The notes: generated by a model not told the origin, from the sequence alone. A DNA stretch of 63,776 bases from JAAFHB01 sp037128295 (GCA_037128295.1 JBAXWR010000008.1:1-63776), one strand, 5' to 3'; numbered from the stretch's first letter, positions 33,417 through 43,138 are shown. A program made the numbers and translations.

Positions 33417-33593
33417 TCAGTTAACTCTCTGGTTTATCGAAGTAATGATGGTCGAAATCAAAGCCATCCATTCCTTTCCGTGTCCCAGGCTGTAACAGGC
33501 TTCCGGTTGAATATGTTCGTCGCGATAACCGGAATTCGGGCATGAAGGCAGGGGGAGAAAAATCAAACAGGAGCGTGAAAAATTAACATTCAT
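33417..33593 (-). CDS. Short ORF in the GH28-GH29 gap, possibly a gene remnant
   Basis: The 245-base gap between GH28 and GH29 contains a 58-codon ORF: M-N-V-N-F-S-R-S, then S-G-Y-R-D-E-H-I-Q-P-E-A-C-Y-S-L-G-H-G-K-E and W-M-A-L-I-S-T-I-I-T-S-I. The second half has a protein-like composition. I recognise no family. It may be the 3' end of a lost PUL gene, like the other relics in this window, or a chance ORF. Confidence 0.35.
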   Translation of the reverse strand: MNVNFSRSCLIFLPLPSCPNSGYRDEHIQPEACYSLGHGKEWMALISTIITSINQRVN

Positions 33594-33627
33594 AGATTTT
33601 TAAATATAATAGCGTTAATAGCTCAAT

Positions 33628-35304
33628 TTACTTAATTGTAACCTCTTTCAAAGATACAAATTTATCCAAAACATAAGGTTTGTTTACATTCCTGAAGTCG
33701 TTTGAAAGCATTAACACATCACCACTTTTTTTCCCTTCCAACTTCAGGAAGGCGTTGGTTTTGCTTAAGGAACGGCAATTGCTGATCAGTACATTTTTGG
33801 TATCCACCATTCTGGCAACAGCTTCTGTTTCCTTGTCAACTTCGGCACTCACGTTGACAAGCTCCAGATTTTCAACATCATCGGTGACAATTGCCGGACG
33901 AAAATCGTGACCGGCTAATTTAAACCGGACATTATTAAATACAATCCCTTTTGCATGACGAACATATGCCCCATAAGATGGCAGTATGCCAAAGAAATGT
34001 TGTTCAGGATACATAGCCACATCTTCAGGCACTTTATTTAAGGCATGTTCTTTGGTGCCACCGCCAGGATAAATCAATTGTATGTCGTTGAATGTTACAT
34101 CTTCGATATAATGTCCGGGAATACCAGTAACCAGAATACCCAGCACTGCCATTTTATCCCAGGCAACCCTCAGCATAGAGTCCTGAATATTAACTGTTTT
34201 CATGGTTGCAACTATACCTGAAATACGGATTTTTCGCATAACACCAATCGGAGAGTCCTCTTTTGAATTCTTCTGATAAGCTTCAAATCCATTGATTTGC
34301 ACTTTCCTCCCCATATTTCCAAGACGCATAAATATTGGCCCTTCGACATTGTGCATGGTAATGTTTGATATGCTAATATCTTCAACGATTCCACCATCAA
34401 CCGCCATAAATTTAATTGCGTCCTGAGCACAATCGTAAATCGTACAGTTGGAAATTGCAATATTCTTAAATCCTGCAGCAGAAGGTGTCCCAAATTTTAT
34501 TGCCGCGCAGTTGCTTCTTAAAATACAGTTGGTTACGACTACATTTTCCACAGGCAATCCTTCGATGCTACTCTTGAAACAAATGGCATCGTCATCACTG
34601 TAAATGGAAGAGTTAGAGATAAAAACAGTTTTACAGGATTCGATATCAATGCCGTCATTGTTCGGCCTCACATGTGAATCGAGCCGCAACTGATCAATGA
34701 ATACAGATTCACAGCCAATCAGATGAATACCCCAGCTTGGTGAGTTTTTAACCTGAACACCTTTGATATTGATATTGTTGCATCCGATCATTTCTATTAA
34801 TCTTGGTCGCGGAGGGTAAATCTTCTTCGCGACGGCTTCGCCTCTGAACACAGGTATCGATTCCTGTCGTGACATCGCCTCAAAATACTGACCCTGACCG
34901 TCAATCGTTCCCTGACCGGTAATGGCTATATTTCCCGAACCGAATGCATAAATCAGTGCCTGTCCTTTGGGATTTACATACTTGTTTTTTTCTGCCAGAA
35001 AAGAGTCACTTAATTTATAATCAGACAAGTTTGGGCTGCCAAGCAAGACTGCATCAGCCTCAAAATCAAAGGTCACATTGGTTTTTAGCACAATTGTGCC
35101 GGTCAGGTAATTTCCTTTCGGGAAAACCACGGTTCCTCCACCCATGTGATAACAGCTATCAATGGCCATTTGTATTTTCAGGGTATTTAAGGTCTTGCCA
35201 TCATTGATGGCACCAAATTGCCTGATATTGATTTGGATACCAGCCCAGGCTCCCCATTGGATGAAAAGAAACAAGAACAATGATAATCTGACTTTTAGCG
35301 TCAT
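33628..35304 (-). CDS. GH28 family polygalacturonase-like enzyme
   Basis: A 558-residue exported right-handed beta-helix protein (signal peptide ending near A-W-A, residue 21). F-G-A-I-N-D-G begins the domain; the catalytic blocks are N-N-D-G-I-D-I-E-S (in place of N-T-D-G-I-D) and S-D-D-D-A-I-C-F-K-S near residue 230, and R-L-G-N-M appears further on. GH28 enzymes cut alpha-1,4 linkages of galacturonate or related uronates, often in rhamnogalacturonan. The C-terminal ~150 residues form an extra beta-rich part. It follows the lyase-like gene at 35357 with a 52-base gap. Confidence 0.9.
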   Translation of the reverse strand: MTLKVRLSLFLFLFIQWGAWAGIQINIRQFGAINDGKTLNTLKIQMAIDSCYHMGGGTVVFPKGNYLTGTIVLKTNVTFDFEADAVLLGSPNLSDYKLSDSFLAEKNKYVNPKGQALIYAFGSGNIAITGQGTIDGQGQYFEAMSRQESIPVFRGEAVAKKIYPPRPRLIEMIGCNNINIKGVQVKNSPSWGIHLIGCESVFIDQLRLDSHVRPNNDGIDIESCKTVFISNSSIYSDDDAICFKSSIEGLPVENVVVTNCILRSNCAAIKFGTPSAAGFKNIAISNCTIYDCAQDAIKFMAVDGGIVEDISISNITMHNVEGPIFMRLGNMGRKVQINGFEAYQKNSKEDSPIGVMRKIRISGIVATMKTVNIQDSMLRVAWDKMAVLGILVTGIPGHYIEDVTFNDIQLIYPGGGTKEHALNKVPEDVAMYPEQHFFGILPSYGAYVRHAKGIVFNNVRFKLAGHDFRPAIVTDDVENLELVNVSAEVDKETEAVARMVDTKNVLISNCRSLSKTNAFLKLEGKKSGDVLMLSNDFRNVNKPYVLDKFVSLKEVTIK

Positions 35305-35356
35305 AACAGAAATATTTATATTAGGAGATACAACTGTATTTTAATGGATTTAAGTA

Positions 35357-37201
35357 CTATTTCAAAACGAGCGAGACCTTCTCGGAATAAGGTTTTTTGA
35401 GTGCCTTAACATTCAAACCGTTCCACGACAAATTCATATAATCCTCTGATTCCTGAATTTTTACGGGTAATGACTGATTGGTTACCTTGTCATTCAGGGA
35501 CACTAAAAATCCAAAGATGGCTTCCTGGATCTTTTCAAAATTAAATTCCTTTTCAGTTCCCGAATAGATCACAAAATCAATCCACTTGTTCTTCTCATCG
35601 CCGCCGGTTGTCAATGGACCTTTGTAATCCCCGAATTTCGCAACAGGCAATTCGATCCTGAAATTTACCTTGCCAGATGTGCCGTTGACCAATCTATTTT
35701 TTAGGTCGGTGGATGTAAATTTTATGCTGTTTAAATCACCTGTGAATTCGAACCTTAACCTCAGGTCGGTCGCTTTGATTGTCCCATTTTTAATCACATC
35801 AATGGTGACATGTTTGTCGCCGCCGTTGGTGGTGAAGTTGATGGCTCCCAAAACATGGGTCGAATCCTGGGAACAGAAAATATTGGCGGAAGCGTAATCA
35901 TACATATCGTGCAGAAACCTGACCTGCAAGGAGACCGGTTTTTGAGAAGTTCCCCAATAGGCAATCAATGGCCTCCGCTGGTTCCACAAACACGACTGGT
36001 TTGCCGATGACAAGACAAAATCTTTCGTAAGATAGGATTTCCCAATGATCTCCTTGGTTGTGATCCAAACCCCTTTGTCGCTTACCTGGTAAGAGACCAT
36101 CGGATTGAGTTCGATTTTCTGTCCGCCACGGATAAAGGTGTCGATTTCCATTCGCGGAAATTTCGGTTTGGTAAAGTAGGGTAGCAGGTTTTCAGGAATC
36201 CGGTGCTTTAAAATTGGATTCTGGTCTTTGGAAAAACCACCTGAAATTTCAGGATTGACCAATCCACTTGAGGAGGTGTGGAGCCAATTGTAAGTAGCTG
36301 GGGCCAATAAAACACTGTAAGCCCTTCCATGAGGACCGGACCACTGTGCTGTCGGCTGGTGATAATGCCTTGCGACGATGCTCCAGCCTGTGTTGTAAAT
36401 AAATTCCAGCTTGGCTTTATCTTCCTGGTTGATAACATGTTCCTTTAAACGCAACACTTCGTCCAATGATAATTTGAAATAGGCAGGACTGTTGTACTCA
36501 AGAAACCCTTTGTTCAGGAGGGTACAGTCGTAAAAAGATTTCAGGCGGTCACGGGCATAAACCATCAGGTCGTGATCGTTGTACATGTCGGCGGTCATGT
36601 AGCAAACATACAATCCCATCAGCGAAATGTTGGTATAATCGGGCCTTACGTCACGCATCCTGATTTCTTTGGCCGCCAGTAAAAGCGCATTTTTTGTTTT
36701 CTCCTTCAGATCGGAAGGCAGGATGTCGTTGTGGTTGTTGATGATGCTGATGATCGGCACGGCACAGAAATCGGCCCAGTTGCGATCGGCAGGTGACTTT
36801 TTTGTTGCCAGCGGTTCTTCGAGCGTGTAAGGAAAAACACCACAGGTTTTTGAAGCGGGGTTCTGGTCCTGAAGGGCGATAACGGCACGCAACACATCAA
36901 AGGCACGCTCCCTGAATTCAGGTTTCCGCGAATCGAGCAGGGCAACGGCATAGTTCAATGATCCCATCGTACTGTGAACTTTGGTTTCCTGTTTTACATC
37001 TGAATGGTAGTGAACCGATTGGGTTGACCTAACCAAATGGACTGCCTGATCGTATTCGGCGTCTGTCTTTTCGATATCCTTTAAAACAACGGCTATTTCC
37101 TGATCGGAAAGTTTTATGGGTAAGAAAATGGTGTTTTTTTGCTGGCCGGATACAAATCCTGAGATCAGGAGCAAGAGAACGATAGTTGGTAAAGTATTCA
37201 T
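35357..37201 (-). CDS. Unclassified alpha-toroid lyase-like protein
   Basis: A 614-residue exported protein (signal peptide ending V-S-G-Q near residue 20). Residues ~40-300 are helical with aromatic-rich repeats; near residue 240 comes N-S-P-A-Y-F-K-L-S-L-D-E, and near 275 R-H-Y-H-Q-P-T-A-Q-W-S-G-P-H-G-R-A-Y. The remainder is beta-rich. An (alpha/alpha)-toroid plus beta-sandwich layout with N/H/R/Y residues in these places is typical of uronate lyases, but I cannot place it in a numbered family; PL8 was considered and not supported. Its own 3' end is the source relative of four decayed relics elsewhere in the window. The mature sequence ends V-S-L-V-L-K. Confidence 0.6.
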   Translation of the reverse strand: MNTLPTIVLLLLISGFVSGQQKNTIFLPIKLSDQEIAVVLKDIEKTDAEYDQAVHLVRSTQSVHYHSDVKQETKVHSTMGSLNYAVALLDSRKPEFRERAFDVLRAVIALQDQNPASKTCGVFPYTLEEPLATKKSPADRNWADFCAVPIISIINNHNDILPSDLKEKTKNALLLAAKEIRMRDVRPDYTNISLMGLYVCYMTADMYNDHDLMVYARDRLKSFYDCTLLNKGFLEYNSPAYFKLSLDEVLRLKEHVINQEDKAKLEFIYNTGWSIVARHYHQPTAQWSGPHGRAYSVLLAPATYNWLHTSSSGLVNPEISGGFSKDQNPILKHRIPENLLPYFTKPKFPRMEIDTFIRGGQKIELNPMVSYQVSDKGVWITTKEIIGKSYLTKDFVLSSANQSCLWNQRRPLIAYWGTSQKPVSLQVRFLHDMYDYASANIFCSQDSTHVLGAINFTTNGGDKHVTIDVIKNGTIKATDLRLRFEFTGDLNSIKFTSTDLKNRLVNGTSGKVNFRIELPVAKFGDYKGPLTTGGDEKNKWIDFVIYSGTEKEFNFEKIQEAIFGFLVSLNDKVTNQSLPVKIQESEDYMNLSWNGLNVKALKKPYSEKVSLVLK

Positions 37202-37259
37202 TAGTCTTATTTTAAACCTTTAATATTCAATAATATATGTATTTTGAAATATCTATTCA

Positions 37260-37394
37260 TTTTAATTCTTTATTCTTTGCGAAAATTTGTGCCTTGGTGT
37301 CTTGGTGGCAGAAATCCATCACGCCACTGCTTGTCCCGACTCTCGGGAAAGGCACAAAGTCACTAAGATTCACAAAGTCTTTATATTTACGTTT
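37260..37394. repeat. Intergenic repeat of the 'cttggtgtcttggtgg' type
   Basis: Between the GH30 stop and the lyase-like gene lies CTTGGTGTCTTGGTGGC, a perfect TCCCGACTCTCGGGA hairpin (37334-37348) and GGCACAAAGTCACTAAGATT. The two sides are imperfect inverted copies. Similar text is frequent between genes of many bacteria. No gene is inside. Confidence 0.6.
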
Positions 37395-38855
37395 TTACCA
37401 TATTAGAGTATTCATCGAGGCAGCCGGAATGGTCAGGCTTGCCCGCCGGTTATTGATTCTGATTTTTACATCCCTGTTTTGGTCGGTACTGTTAAGGACC
37501 TGCAAGACAACCTTGTTTTCCAGACTTAAAAATGCAATCACCCTAATCCCATCCAAGTTTTCATAAGTTCCGATACGGACAGAACCCGGACGGACATACC
37601 GGCTGAAATGGGAAAGATAGTAATAGATTGCTGTGTAATGAATGGATTGATCTGTCCGATTCACTACTACCACAGGTTGTTGGGCATTTTGTTCAGGATC
37701 GCCGTGTACCTCGGAAACCAACCAGGGGCCACCTTTTTCGTCCAGAACCATATTCCAGTAGATCCACCCCGAAACACCCGATTCGAGATCAGAGATGATT
37801 TCGTTTCCCCAAAAATCGCCGTCTGCATAATCGTAGTTGGGCAAAGGTTTTGTTTTGGGATATCCGCAAACATAGGCATGGCAAACTTCTGTCATCCAGA
37901 TTGGATATTGGGGATAGTTCAGCTTTAATGCTGCAATTTTATCAAAGTTGCGGCCATAGTCATAACCATGAAAGGCAAGTCCTCCGATGTATTGGGCAGC
38001 ATTTTTGTTTTCTAGGACCCGCGGGAAATAGTTCCAACCATACAACCGGTGGTTGGATTCACACATTTGAATCTTCGTATCGATCTGGTTTTCTTTAAAG
38101 AGAGGTCCGACATGGTCGGCCAGCAAAGCGGCTATTTTTGAATAGTTGATTTTGGTATAGATGCCAGGTTCGTTAAAAAGGCTCATGTAATCAACATTGA
38201 TTCCTGCCTTTTTATACTCCTGAATATAGCGCAAATAGTATTTTGCCAAAGCCGGGAAATACTTTTCGTCGACATCCTGTTTTGATTTTTCGTTGGTAAT
38301 GGTGAGCATCCAGTCGGGAGGATAATCCATGGGCGACTGGATCAGGAATTTTCCGTATTTACGAGCCTCTTTGATATAAGAAATTAACCCATTGGGTTTT
38401 AAATCCCTTTCGATCGAGAAGTTTTTCATGTCCACATCACCGGGCGTATCGTTGTAGGAGTACCATCCACCTGCCGACATAAAATCATTTCCAGCCAACG
38501 GGGATTTCATGACCGAAAAACCAGCTCCCCGGATCGTGTCGAACAAGGATTCAAAGAGCATTTGTTTCTTTTTGATATCCAAAGAGTTGGCGCAAATCAT
38601 CCCGGCTTCGAGAAAAGAGGCACCAAAACCGTCCATCCGCTGGAACTTCCAATCAGGTTGAACGAGGATTTCATTTTTGTCCAGGGAAAGCATTGGATCT
38701 TTAGATGGCACAGGATTCACATCAAAATCAACCTTTTCTTTCAATGCCAACCTGTCACCTGCGGCGGAAGTTGAGACAACTGTAATCTGTTGTGAATAAG
38801 CAATATCCGAGATCAATAATACACTTATAACTAAAATTATAACGAAAGTTTTCAA
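37395..38855 (-). CDS. GH30 family glycoside hydrolase
   Basis: A 486-residue exported enzyme (signal peptide ending Y-S-Q near residue 22). It has the GH30 layout: M-D-G-F-G-A-S-F near residue 75, then a TIM barrel with the acid/base E229 in L-F-N-E-P-G and the nucleophile E323 in I-W-M-T-E-V-C, and a C-terminal beta-domain ending I-P-A-A-S-M-N-T. GH30 includes beta-glucosidases, xylanases, beta-fucosidases, beta-1,6-galactanases and glucuronidases; the subfamily cannot be decided here. With a galactosidase gene next to it, a beta-galactan or beta-linked side chain is possible. Confidence 0.92.
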   Translation of the reverse strand: MKTFVIILVISVLLISDIAYSQQITVVSTSAAGDRLALKEKVDFDVNPVPSKDPMLSLDKNEILVQPDWKFQRMDGFGASFLEAGMICANSLDIKKKQMLFESLFDTIRGAGFSVMKSPLAGNDFMSAGGWYSYNDTPGDVDMKNFSIERDLKPNGLISYIKEARKYGKFLIQSPMDYPPDWMLTITNEKSKQDVDEKYFPALAKYYLRYIQEYKKAGINVDYMSLFNEPGIYTKINYSKIAALLADHVGPLFKENQIDTKIQMCESNHRLYGWNYFPRVLENKNAAQYIGGLAFHGYDYGRNFDKIAALKLNYPQYPIWMTEVCHAYVCGYPKTKPLPNYDYADGDFWGNEIISDLESGVSGWIYWNMVLDEKGGPWLVSEVHGDPEQNAQQPVVVVNRTDQSIHYTAIYYYLSHFSRYVRPGSVRIGTYENLDGIRVIAFLSLENKVVLQVLNSTDQNRDVKIRINNRRASLTIPAASMNTLIW

Positions 38856-38893
38856 GGGCTTTTGTGTTTAATACTTCAAAAATAACAATTTAA

Positions 38894-38969
38894 TTATTGC
38901 AATTTGTGGATTTCGATCCCCGGCAAACAACATGGCAAACAACTCCTTTCCAGTCGCAATTCCATTCAT
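38894..38969 (-). pseudogene. Relic of the 3' end of a GH105 gene
   Basis: In the 149-base gap between GH42 and GH30 the minus strand reads M-N-G-I-A-T-G-K-E-L-F-A-M-L-F-A-G and, after a one-base slip, G-I-E-I-H-K-L-Q and stop. This matches the C-terminus of GH105 proteins, such as H-G-L-F-A-V-L-F-A-G-I-E-V-S-K-M in the intact gene at 59865. Only 76 bases are left. Confidence 0.72.
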
Positions 38970-39004
38970 GTTGATTTTAGAATGAAGTTTTTTTTCCTGT
39001 CGCA

Positions 39005-41068
39005 TTATTGATGAAGAATCAAGTAATCCATTGCAGGCACGACAATCTCAGTTGAATATTCCTTTCCAGAATTAAAATCCTTCATTGACTTCTGAAGGGT
39101 TACTTTTTGATCTTTGTCTGAGAAATTGAGAACATAGATGTAACGATTTCCAGTTTTTACAGAAGCAACCTCGGTCACCTCAACCAGGGGATCTGCAGAC
39201 CGGACTAAAGGTTGTAATCCTGATAGGTCGATGGCTTTCTGAACAACCAAAGATACTACCTCTTGTTGGGGAACCGTGCCTACAAAAAACACATTGCCTT
39301 TTCCAAAGCTGTTTTGCGATATTGCCGGTTGTCCCTTAAAAAACTGACTGTTGTAAAATGCGATAGGTTTGGCCGTTTTGAGCTGAAAAAGATCGTGCCA
39401 CAAACCACAATTGAAATCTTTCCCCTCCATTAACAGGGATGTTGACCTTTGGGCAAACAGAGACTGTTGTTCCTCTATTTCAATTCCGGCCATTTCAGAG
39501 ATCTCTTTCTGAACCATGGTTCCAAGGCTTCGGATGTTTTCGTTGCGCAATCCCGTCATACAAGTAATGATGACTGTCGCGCCTTGCTGGGCTGCCTGTT
39601 GCAGCCTTTTGCCGAAATCGGGCGAAACAACCACCTGTGCCGGCACGACAATCAACTTATACTTACTAAAATCGTCATCTGGGGAGATAATATCTGCAGT
39701 AACTGACAATTCCCGCAATGCTGAATAATAAGCAAATACACCCCGCATATAGCGGTAATCGCCTGAAAATCTTCCATCTTCAAAGGCCCAGTCGCAATGA
39801 AAATCACGGATTACGGCAGCCTTCGAATCCGGCATCAACTGACCAGTGACTGAAAAGATTTTCTGAATCTCCCCGCCTGTTTTTTTGGCTTCATCGTATT
39901 TTCTGCGGGGAACGTTGTCTGCTTCAACAACCCCGCTAATAAGATGTTCATGTGCTGCCGAAAAGGTACGCCATGCAAAAAAGCAGATCCCTTCGGCTCC
40001 GTGGACAAATTCCTGATGTGACCAAAGCCTTACTATGCCTGGCTGAAGCATATTCCTTTGCAGACCCGCCGTCCGTCCGATCTGGGCTTCGGTTACGATA
40101 AAAGGAGCATGTTTTGTCCCTCTTATTTGTGATAAAGCGAGGGATGCCATTGCCGGGGTATAGTTGACAGCGGTTTTGTTCCCATATTCGTTTTCAAGTG
40201 TCCAGGTGTAAGGATAATTATCTATTGACAGAAAATCGCATGTCCGGGAAAGTTTGTAAAGGTCAAGGGTGTAGAGAAATCCGCTGGAGCATATGTTGTG
40301 GGTAACCCTTACATTGGGTGTAACTGCCTTGATCGCATCTCTTTGCAAATTAAAAAAATCGATGATGCAATCGGAGTTAAAAATCTGAAAGTCCTGAAAT
40401 GCAGAAGGATTGTCGCCTTTACGCGGCAGCCACACCTGATTGAAATCGTCGAGAGTTTCGCTCCAAAAGGTTGTGTTCCATGCCTTGTTAAACGTCTCAA
40501 TTTTTCCATACTTAGTCTTTAACCATTCCGCAAACCGCTTTTGACAGACCGGGCAATAACAATAGGGTTCTTCAGCCCCTAATTCATTATCGATCTGAAA
40601 CCCAATGATGTTTCTGTTCCCTGCGAACGCTTTGGCCATAGCAATTGTGATATCTTTGGCGTACTGGCGGTACATCTCATTGTTCAAACAGGCGTGACGC
40701 CGCTTTCCGTATGGCTTACGCTGCCCATCAGCAGTAACTTGCATCATATCAGGATGCTTGTCGTACATCCATTTGGGGATTGCTGCCGTTGGTGTACAAA
40801 GCATTGATGAGATTCCTTCCTTTGCCAATTCATTTACGGCATATTGCAACCAATCGAAAGAATAGATGCCCGGCTTTGGTTCCATGTTGTACCAGGCAAA
40901 ATCCCCCATGCGGACCAGATTAAAATTTGCCCCGCGCATCAGCTTTGCATCTTTTGCAATCTGTTCCTTATCAGTCTGTTCCGGGTAATAAGCTGCCCCA
41001 TAATTAAACTTCTGGGCCGACAATTGGAGGGAAATAAGCAATGCTGATATTACCAAATAGTATTTCAT
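39005..41068 (-). CDS. GH42 family beta-galactosidase
   Basis: A 687-residue exported enzyme (signal peptide ending L-S-A-Q near residue 19). The barrel begins F-N-Y-G-A-A-Y-Y-P-E-Q; acid/base E162 is in Q-I-D-N-E-L-G and nucleophile E327 in V-T-E-A-Q-I-G. The zinc cysteines are present (C at H-A-C-L-N-N and C-Y-C-P-V-C). The trimerisation domain (about 400-600) and a C-terminal beta-domain follow. GH42 removes terminal beta-galactose, or alpha-L-arabinopyranose in some members. It starts 9 bases after the preceding gene, so they are cotranscribed. Confidence 0.94.
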   Translation of the reverse strand: MKYYLVISALLISLQLSAQKFNYGAAYYPEQTDKEQIAKDAKLMRGANFNLVRMGDFAWYNMEPKPGIYSFDWLQYAVNELAKEGISSMLCTPTAAIPKWMYDKHPDMMQVTADGQRKPYGKRRHACLNNEMYRQYAKDITIAMAKAFAGNRNIIGFQIDNELGAEEPYCYCPVCQKRFAEWLKTKYGKIETFNKAWNTTFWSETLDDFNQVWLPRKGDNPSAFQDFQIFNSDCIIDFFNLQRDAIKAVTPNVRVTHNICSSGFLYTLDLYKLSRTCDFLSIDNYPYTWTLENEYGNKTAVNYTPAMASLALSQIRGTKHAPFIVTEAQIGRTAGLQRNMLQPGIVRLWSHQEFVHGAEGICFFAWRTFSAAHEHLISGVVEADNVPRRKYDEAKKTGGEIQKIFSVTGQLMPDSKAAVIRDFHCDWAFEDGRFSGDYRYMRGVFAYYSALRELSVTADIISPDDDFSKYKLIVVPAQVVVSPDFGKRLQQAAQQGATVIITCMTGLRNENIRSLGTMVQKEISEMAGIEIEEQQSLFAQRSTSLLMEGKDFNCGLWHDLFQLKTAKPIAFYNSQFFKGQPAISQNSFGKGNVFFVGTVPQQEVVSLVVQKAIDLSGLQPLVRSADPLVEVTEVASVKTGNRYIYVLNFSDKDQKVTLQKSMKDFNSGKEYSTEIVVPAMDYLILHQ

Positions 41069-41077
41069 AATGAATTG

Positions 41078-43063
41078 TTAATTATTCCCGAATGGATATT
41101 CTGCTATTCCAGTGACCTGCATCCTGGGTTTTGAAATATAATGCCCGTTTACCGTTGAATACCTGATCCCTTCTGAACAAGGGCTATATTCGTTTTCAAT
41201 TACCAAACCTTCACGCTCATACCTCGTATGACGAACTGCATTCCTGCGGGAATGGACATTTTCAATGTATTCGTCAATGATTTTTGATTTTGACATTTTT
41301 TCACGAAACGCTTCAAATGAGGCATATTCATCCGATGAGGCAATTTCGCAGACAAAGCCGTTGCCTGTGTTCATAAAAGCCCGTTTTGAAAAGTTCCGGG
41401 GCTCACCCTCGTAGTTAAAAAACGACAGAATAGTATAGCCTGATTTAAAATCAATTGACAATGCCTTTCGTACAGGAAGCGATGTTGGCACAAGGGGCTT
41501 AAAAGCCATAAACACGTCACCATCCTTCAAATAAATAGTTTCATATTTATCTGATAATGAGGCTACATTTGCAATTCTACTGTTTCCAATCCAGATCTCG
41601 TCCAGCGGGTTTCCCCCCTTCATCCACCCGTTATCGGGAATATAAATTGAAGTTTTAAGGCTTTTAACATCTGTACAAAAATCTCCTTTGGGTTTGTATA
41701 GGACCATTGCGGTATTTTTATCCTGAATTGCCATCCGGCGCCCCCTTTCATTAAAAACAATTCCATAATCGCCGTAGCCATCAGTTGCCTTTTCAAGTGT
41801 CTCATCCTCATTGAGAACCAATCGCGAGAAAATAGTAGCCGTGTTTCTGTAATTCTGATTAAGGTTCTTCCCGGGATAGACAATCAGAAAATTCTCTGTC
41901 TGCGCTCCAGAATGGAAAGGTACGGTAGAGGTACTAATGGAATATTTGGGTGTCATATAAGTTTCGAGGCGGGTTTGCCAGGCAGGGTATTCCATGATCC
42001 CATCATCATCCGACGACTTGCGGTTCTGCATCGTTACATTGTGAAGTGCCATCTCCATATCGTCTGAACTCGGAGAACCATCGGCCATTGCAATGAACGA
42101 ATAAGGATATTCTCGGTTAACCAGTTGCTGAACATATTTTTCGGGACAGTGATAGGTTATACCATAGCAAGCAGCATTGCGGCATTTAATCCACTCCTCG
42201 GAAGCGTCATAATAATCATCAAGTTGGAGGAAGGGGAGGTATTTTCCAATGACCTGTTCCAGCATCGAGTAGGTCAGTCCCTGGCCACGCATATCCCAGG
42301 CATAAGCTCTCGAATAGGGAGCTGACATTTTTCGGGCTGGCAGATAAAAATGGCCCAGAACATCAAACCAATAATATGCTTCTACTTCAAGAGCCAGCTT
42401 TTTCAATTCCGGATTCGAGGTGTATTCCGATAGCATGGCCATTCCTTCAATCTGCAGGAAACAATAGGCTTGCGAACTGTATTCGGAACAAACGCCCGAT
42501 CGAACCAGTTGATCCTTGTATTTCAGCAGACGGGTCAGAGCGGCAGTAGTAAACTCCTTTTTGCCTGAAATCTCGCCATACAATGCACAACCACAGGTGG
42601 CCATTGAGGGGAAATTGTCGTTCACGCCAACAAAATCCCAGCTTGGCTTGAGGTATTCCGTTGATATACTGTCCAAAACAGTTCTGATATTCTTCTTGCT
42701 GCTTTCCGTAAGTAGTTTGGGGTATTTTAGCAAAACAAAACAACCCCTGTGCCACTCCAGGTTTTTGGCATTCGACAGGTAATAATTGGCCTGTTCAACG
42801 GCCTTTGGATTGCCGGATTCCAGGAATGCATGACTTAGCGCCAACGGCTCAAGTGAGCGGTTCTGTTTGAACTGCTCCGGACCTATCCACTCGCCTTTTG
42901 GTGAAAAATTGTTTAACCGTTTGGGGATAAATGCTTCGAGCTGTTTTTGGGCTCGTCCGGCAATTGGTTGCTCAAATTCCACGGAATTTCCCTTGTCAGG
43001 ATCACAAGAGAACCAGATTCCGGCTGTTAAAGCAATGATTGAAAATGTCTTCAATATATTCAT
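41078..43063 (-). CDS. Unclassified alpha-toroid lyase-like lipoprotein
   Basis: A 661-residue lipoprotein (lipobox W-F-S-C at 17-20). Residues ~60-330 are helical, with aromatic-rich blocks such as Y-S-S-Q-A-Y-C-F-L-Q-I-E and G-H-F-Y-L-P-A-R-K-M-S-A-P-Y-S-R-A-Y-A-W-D. These line up in order with N-S-P-A-Y-F and W-S-G-P-H-G-R-A-Y of the protein at 35357, so the two may be distant relatives. The C-terminal half is beta-rich. A polysaccharide lyase role is inferred from layout and context only; I cannot name a family. It lies between the esterase-like gene and GH42. Confidence 0.55.
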   Translation of the reverse strand: MNILKTFSIIALTAGIWFSCDPDKGNSVEFEQPIAGRAQKQLEAFIPKRLNNFSPKGEWIGPEQFKQNRSLEPLALSHAFLESGNPKAVEQANYYLSNAKNLEWHRGCFVLLKYPKLLTESSKKNIRTVLDSISTEYLKPSWDFVGVNDNFPSMATCGCALYGEISGKKEFTTAALTRLLKYKDQLVRSGVCSEYSSQAYCFLQIEGMAMLSEYTSNPELKKLALEVEAYYWFDVLGHFYLPARKMSAPYSRAYAWDMRGQGLTYSMLEQVIGKYLPFLQLDDYYDASEEWIKCRNAACYGITYHCPEKYVQQLVNREYPYSFIAMADGSPSSDDMEMALHNVTMQNRKSSDDDGIMEYPAWQTRLETYMTPKYSISTSTVPFHSGAQTENFLIVYPGKNLNQNYRNTATIFSRLVLNEDETLEKATDGYGDYGIVFNERGRRMAIQDKNTAMVLYKPKGDFCTDVKSLKTSIYIPDNGWMKGGNPLDEIWIGNSRIANVASLSDKYETIYLKDGDVFMAFKPLVPTSLPVRKALSIDFKSGYTILSFFNYEGEPRNFSKRAFMNTGNGFVCEIASSDEYASFEAFREKMSKSKIIDEYIENVHSRRNAVRHTRYEREGLVIENEYSPCSEGIRYSTVNGHYISKPRMQVTGIAEYPFGNN

Positions 43064-43138
43064 TTACAAATTATTATACTTTTTCTAATAAAAAATACTG
43101 AGCAAATCAAAATCTGCACAACCAATTTTATATGTTCC

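Noticed and set aside
35357..37201. Assignment of the lyase-like protein to PL8
   Set aside because: The general toroid plus sandwich layout fits, but I do not see the PL8 Asn/His/Tyr/Arg motif order, so it was left unclassified.
37334..37348. TCCCGACTCTCGGGA hairpin as a terminator after GH30 or before the lyase-like gene
   Set aside because: No T-run follows on either strand, and it is part of a common dispersed intergenic repeat.
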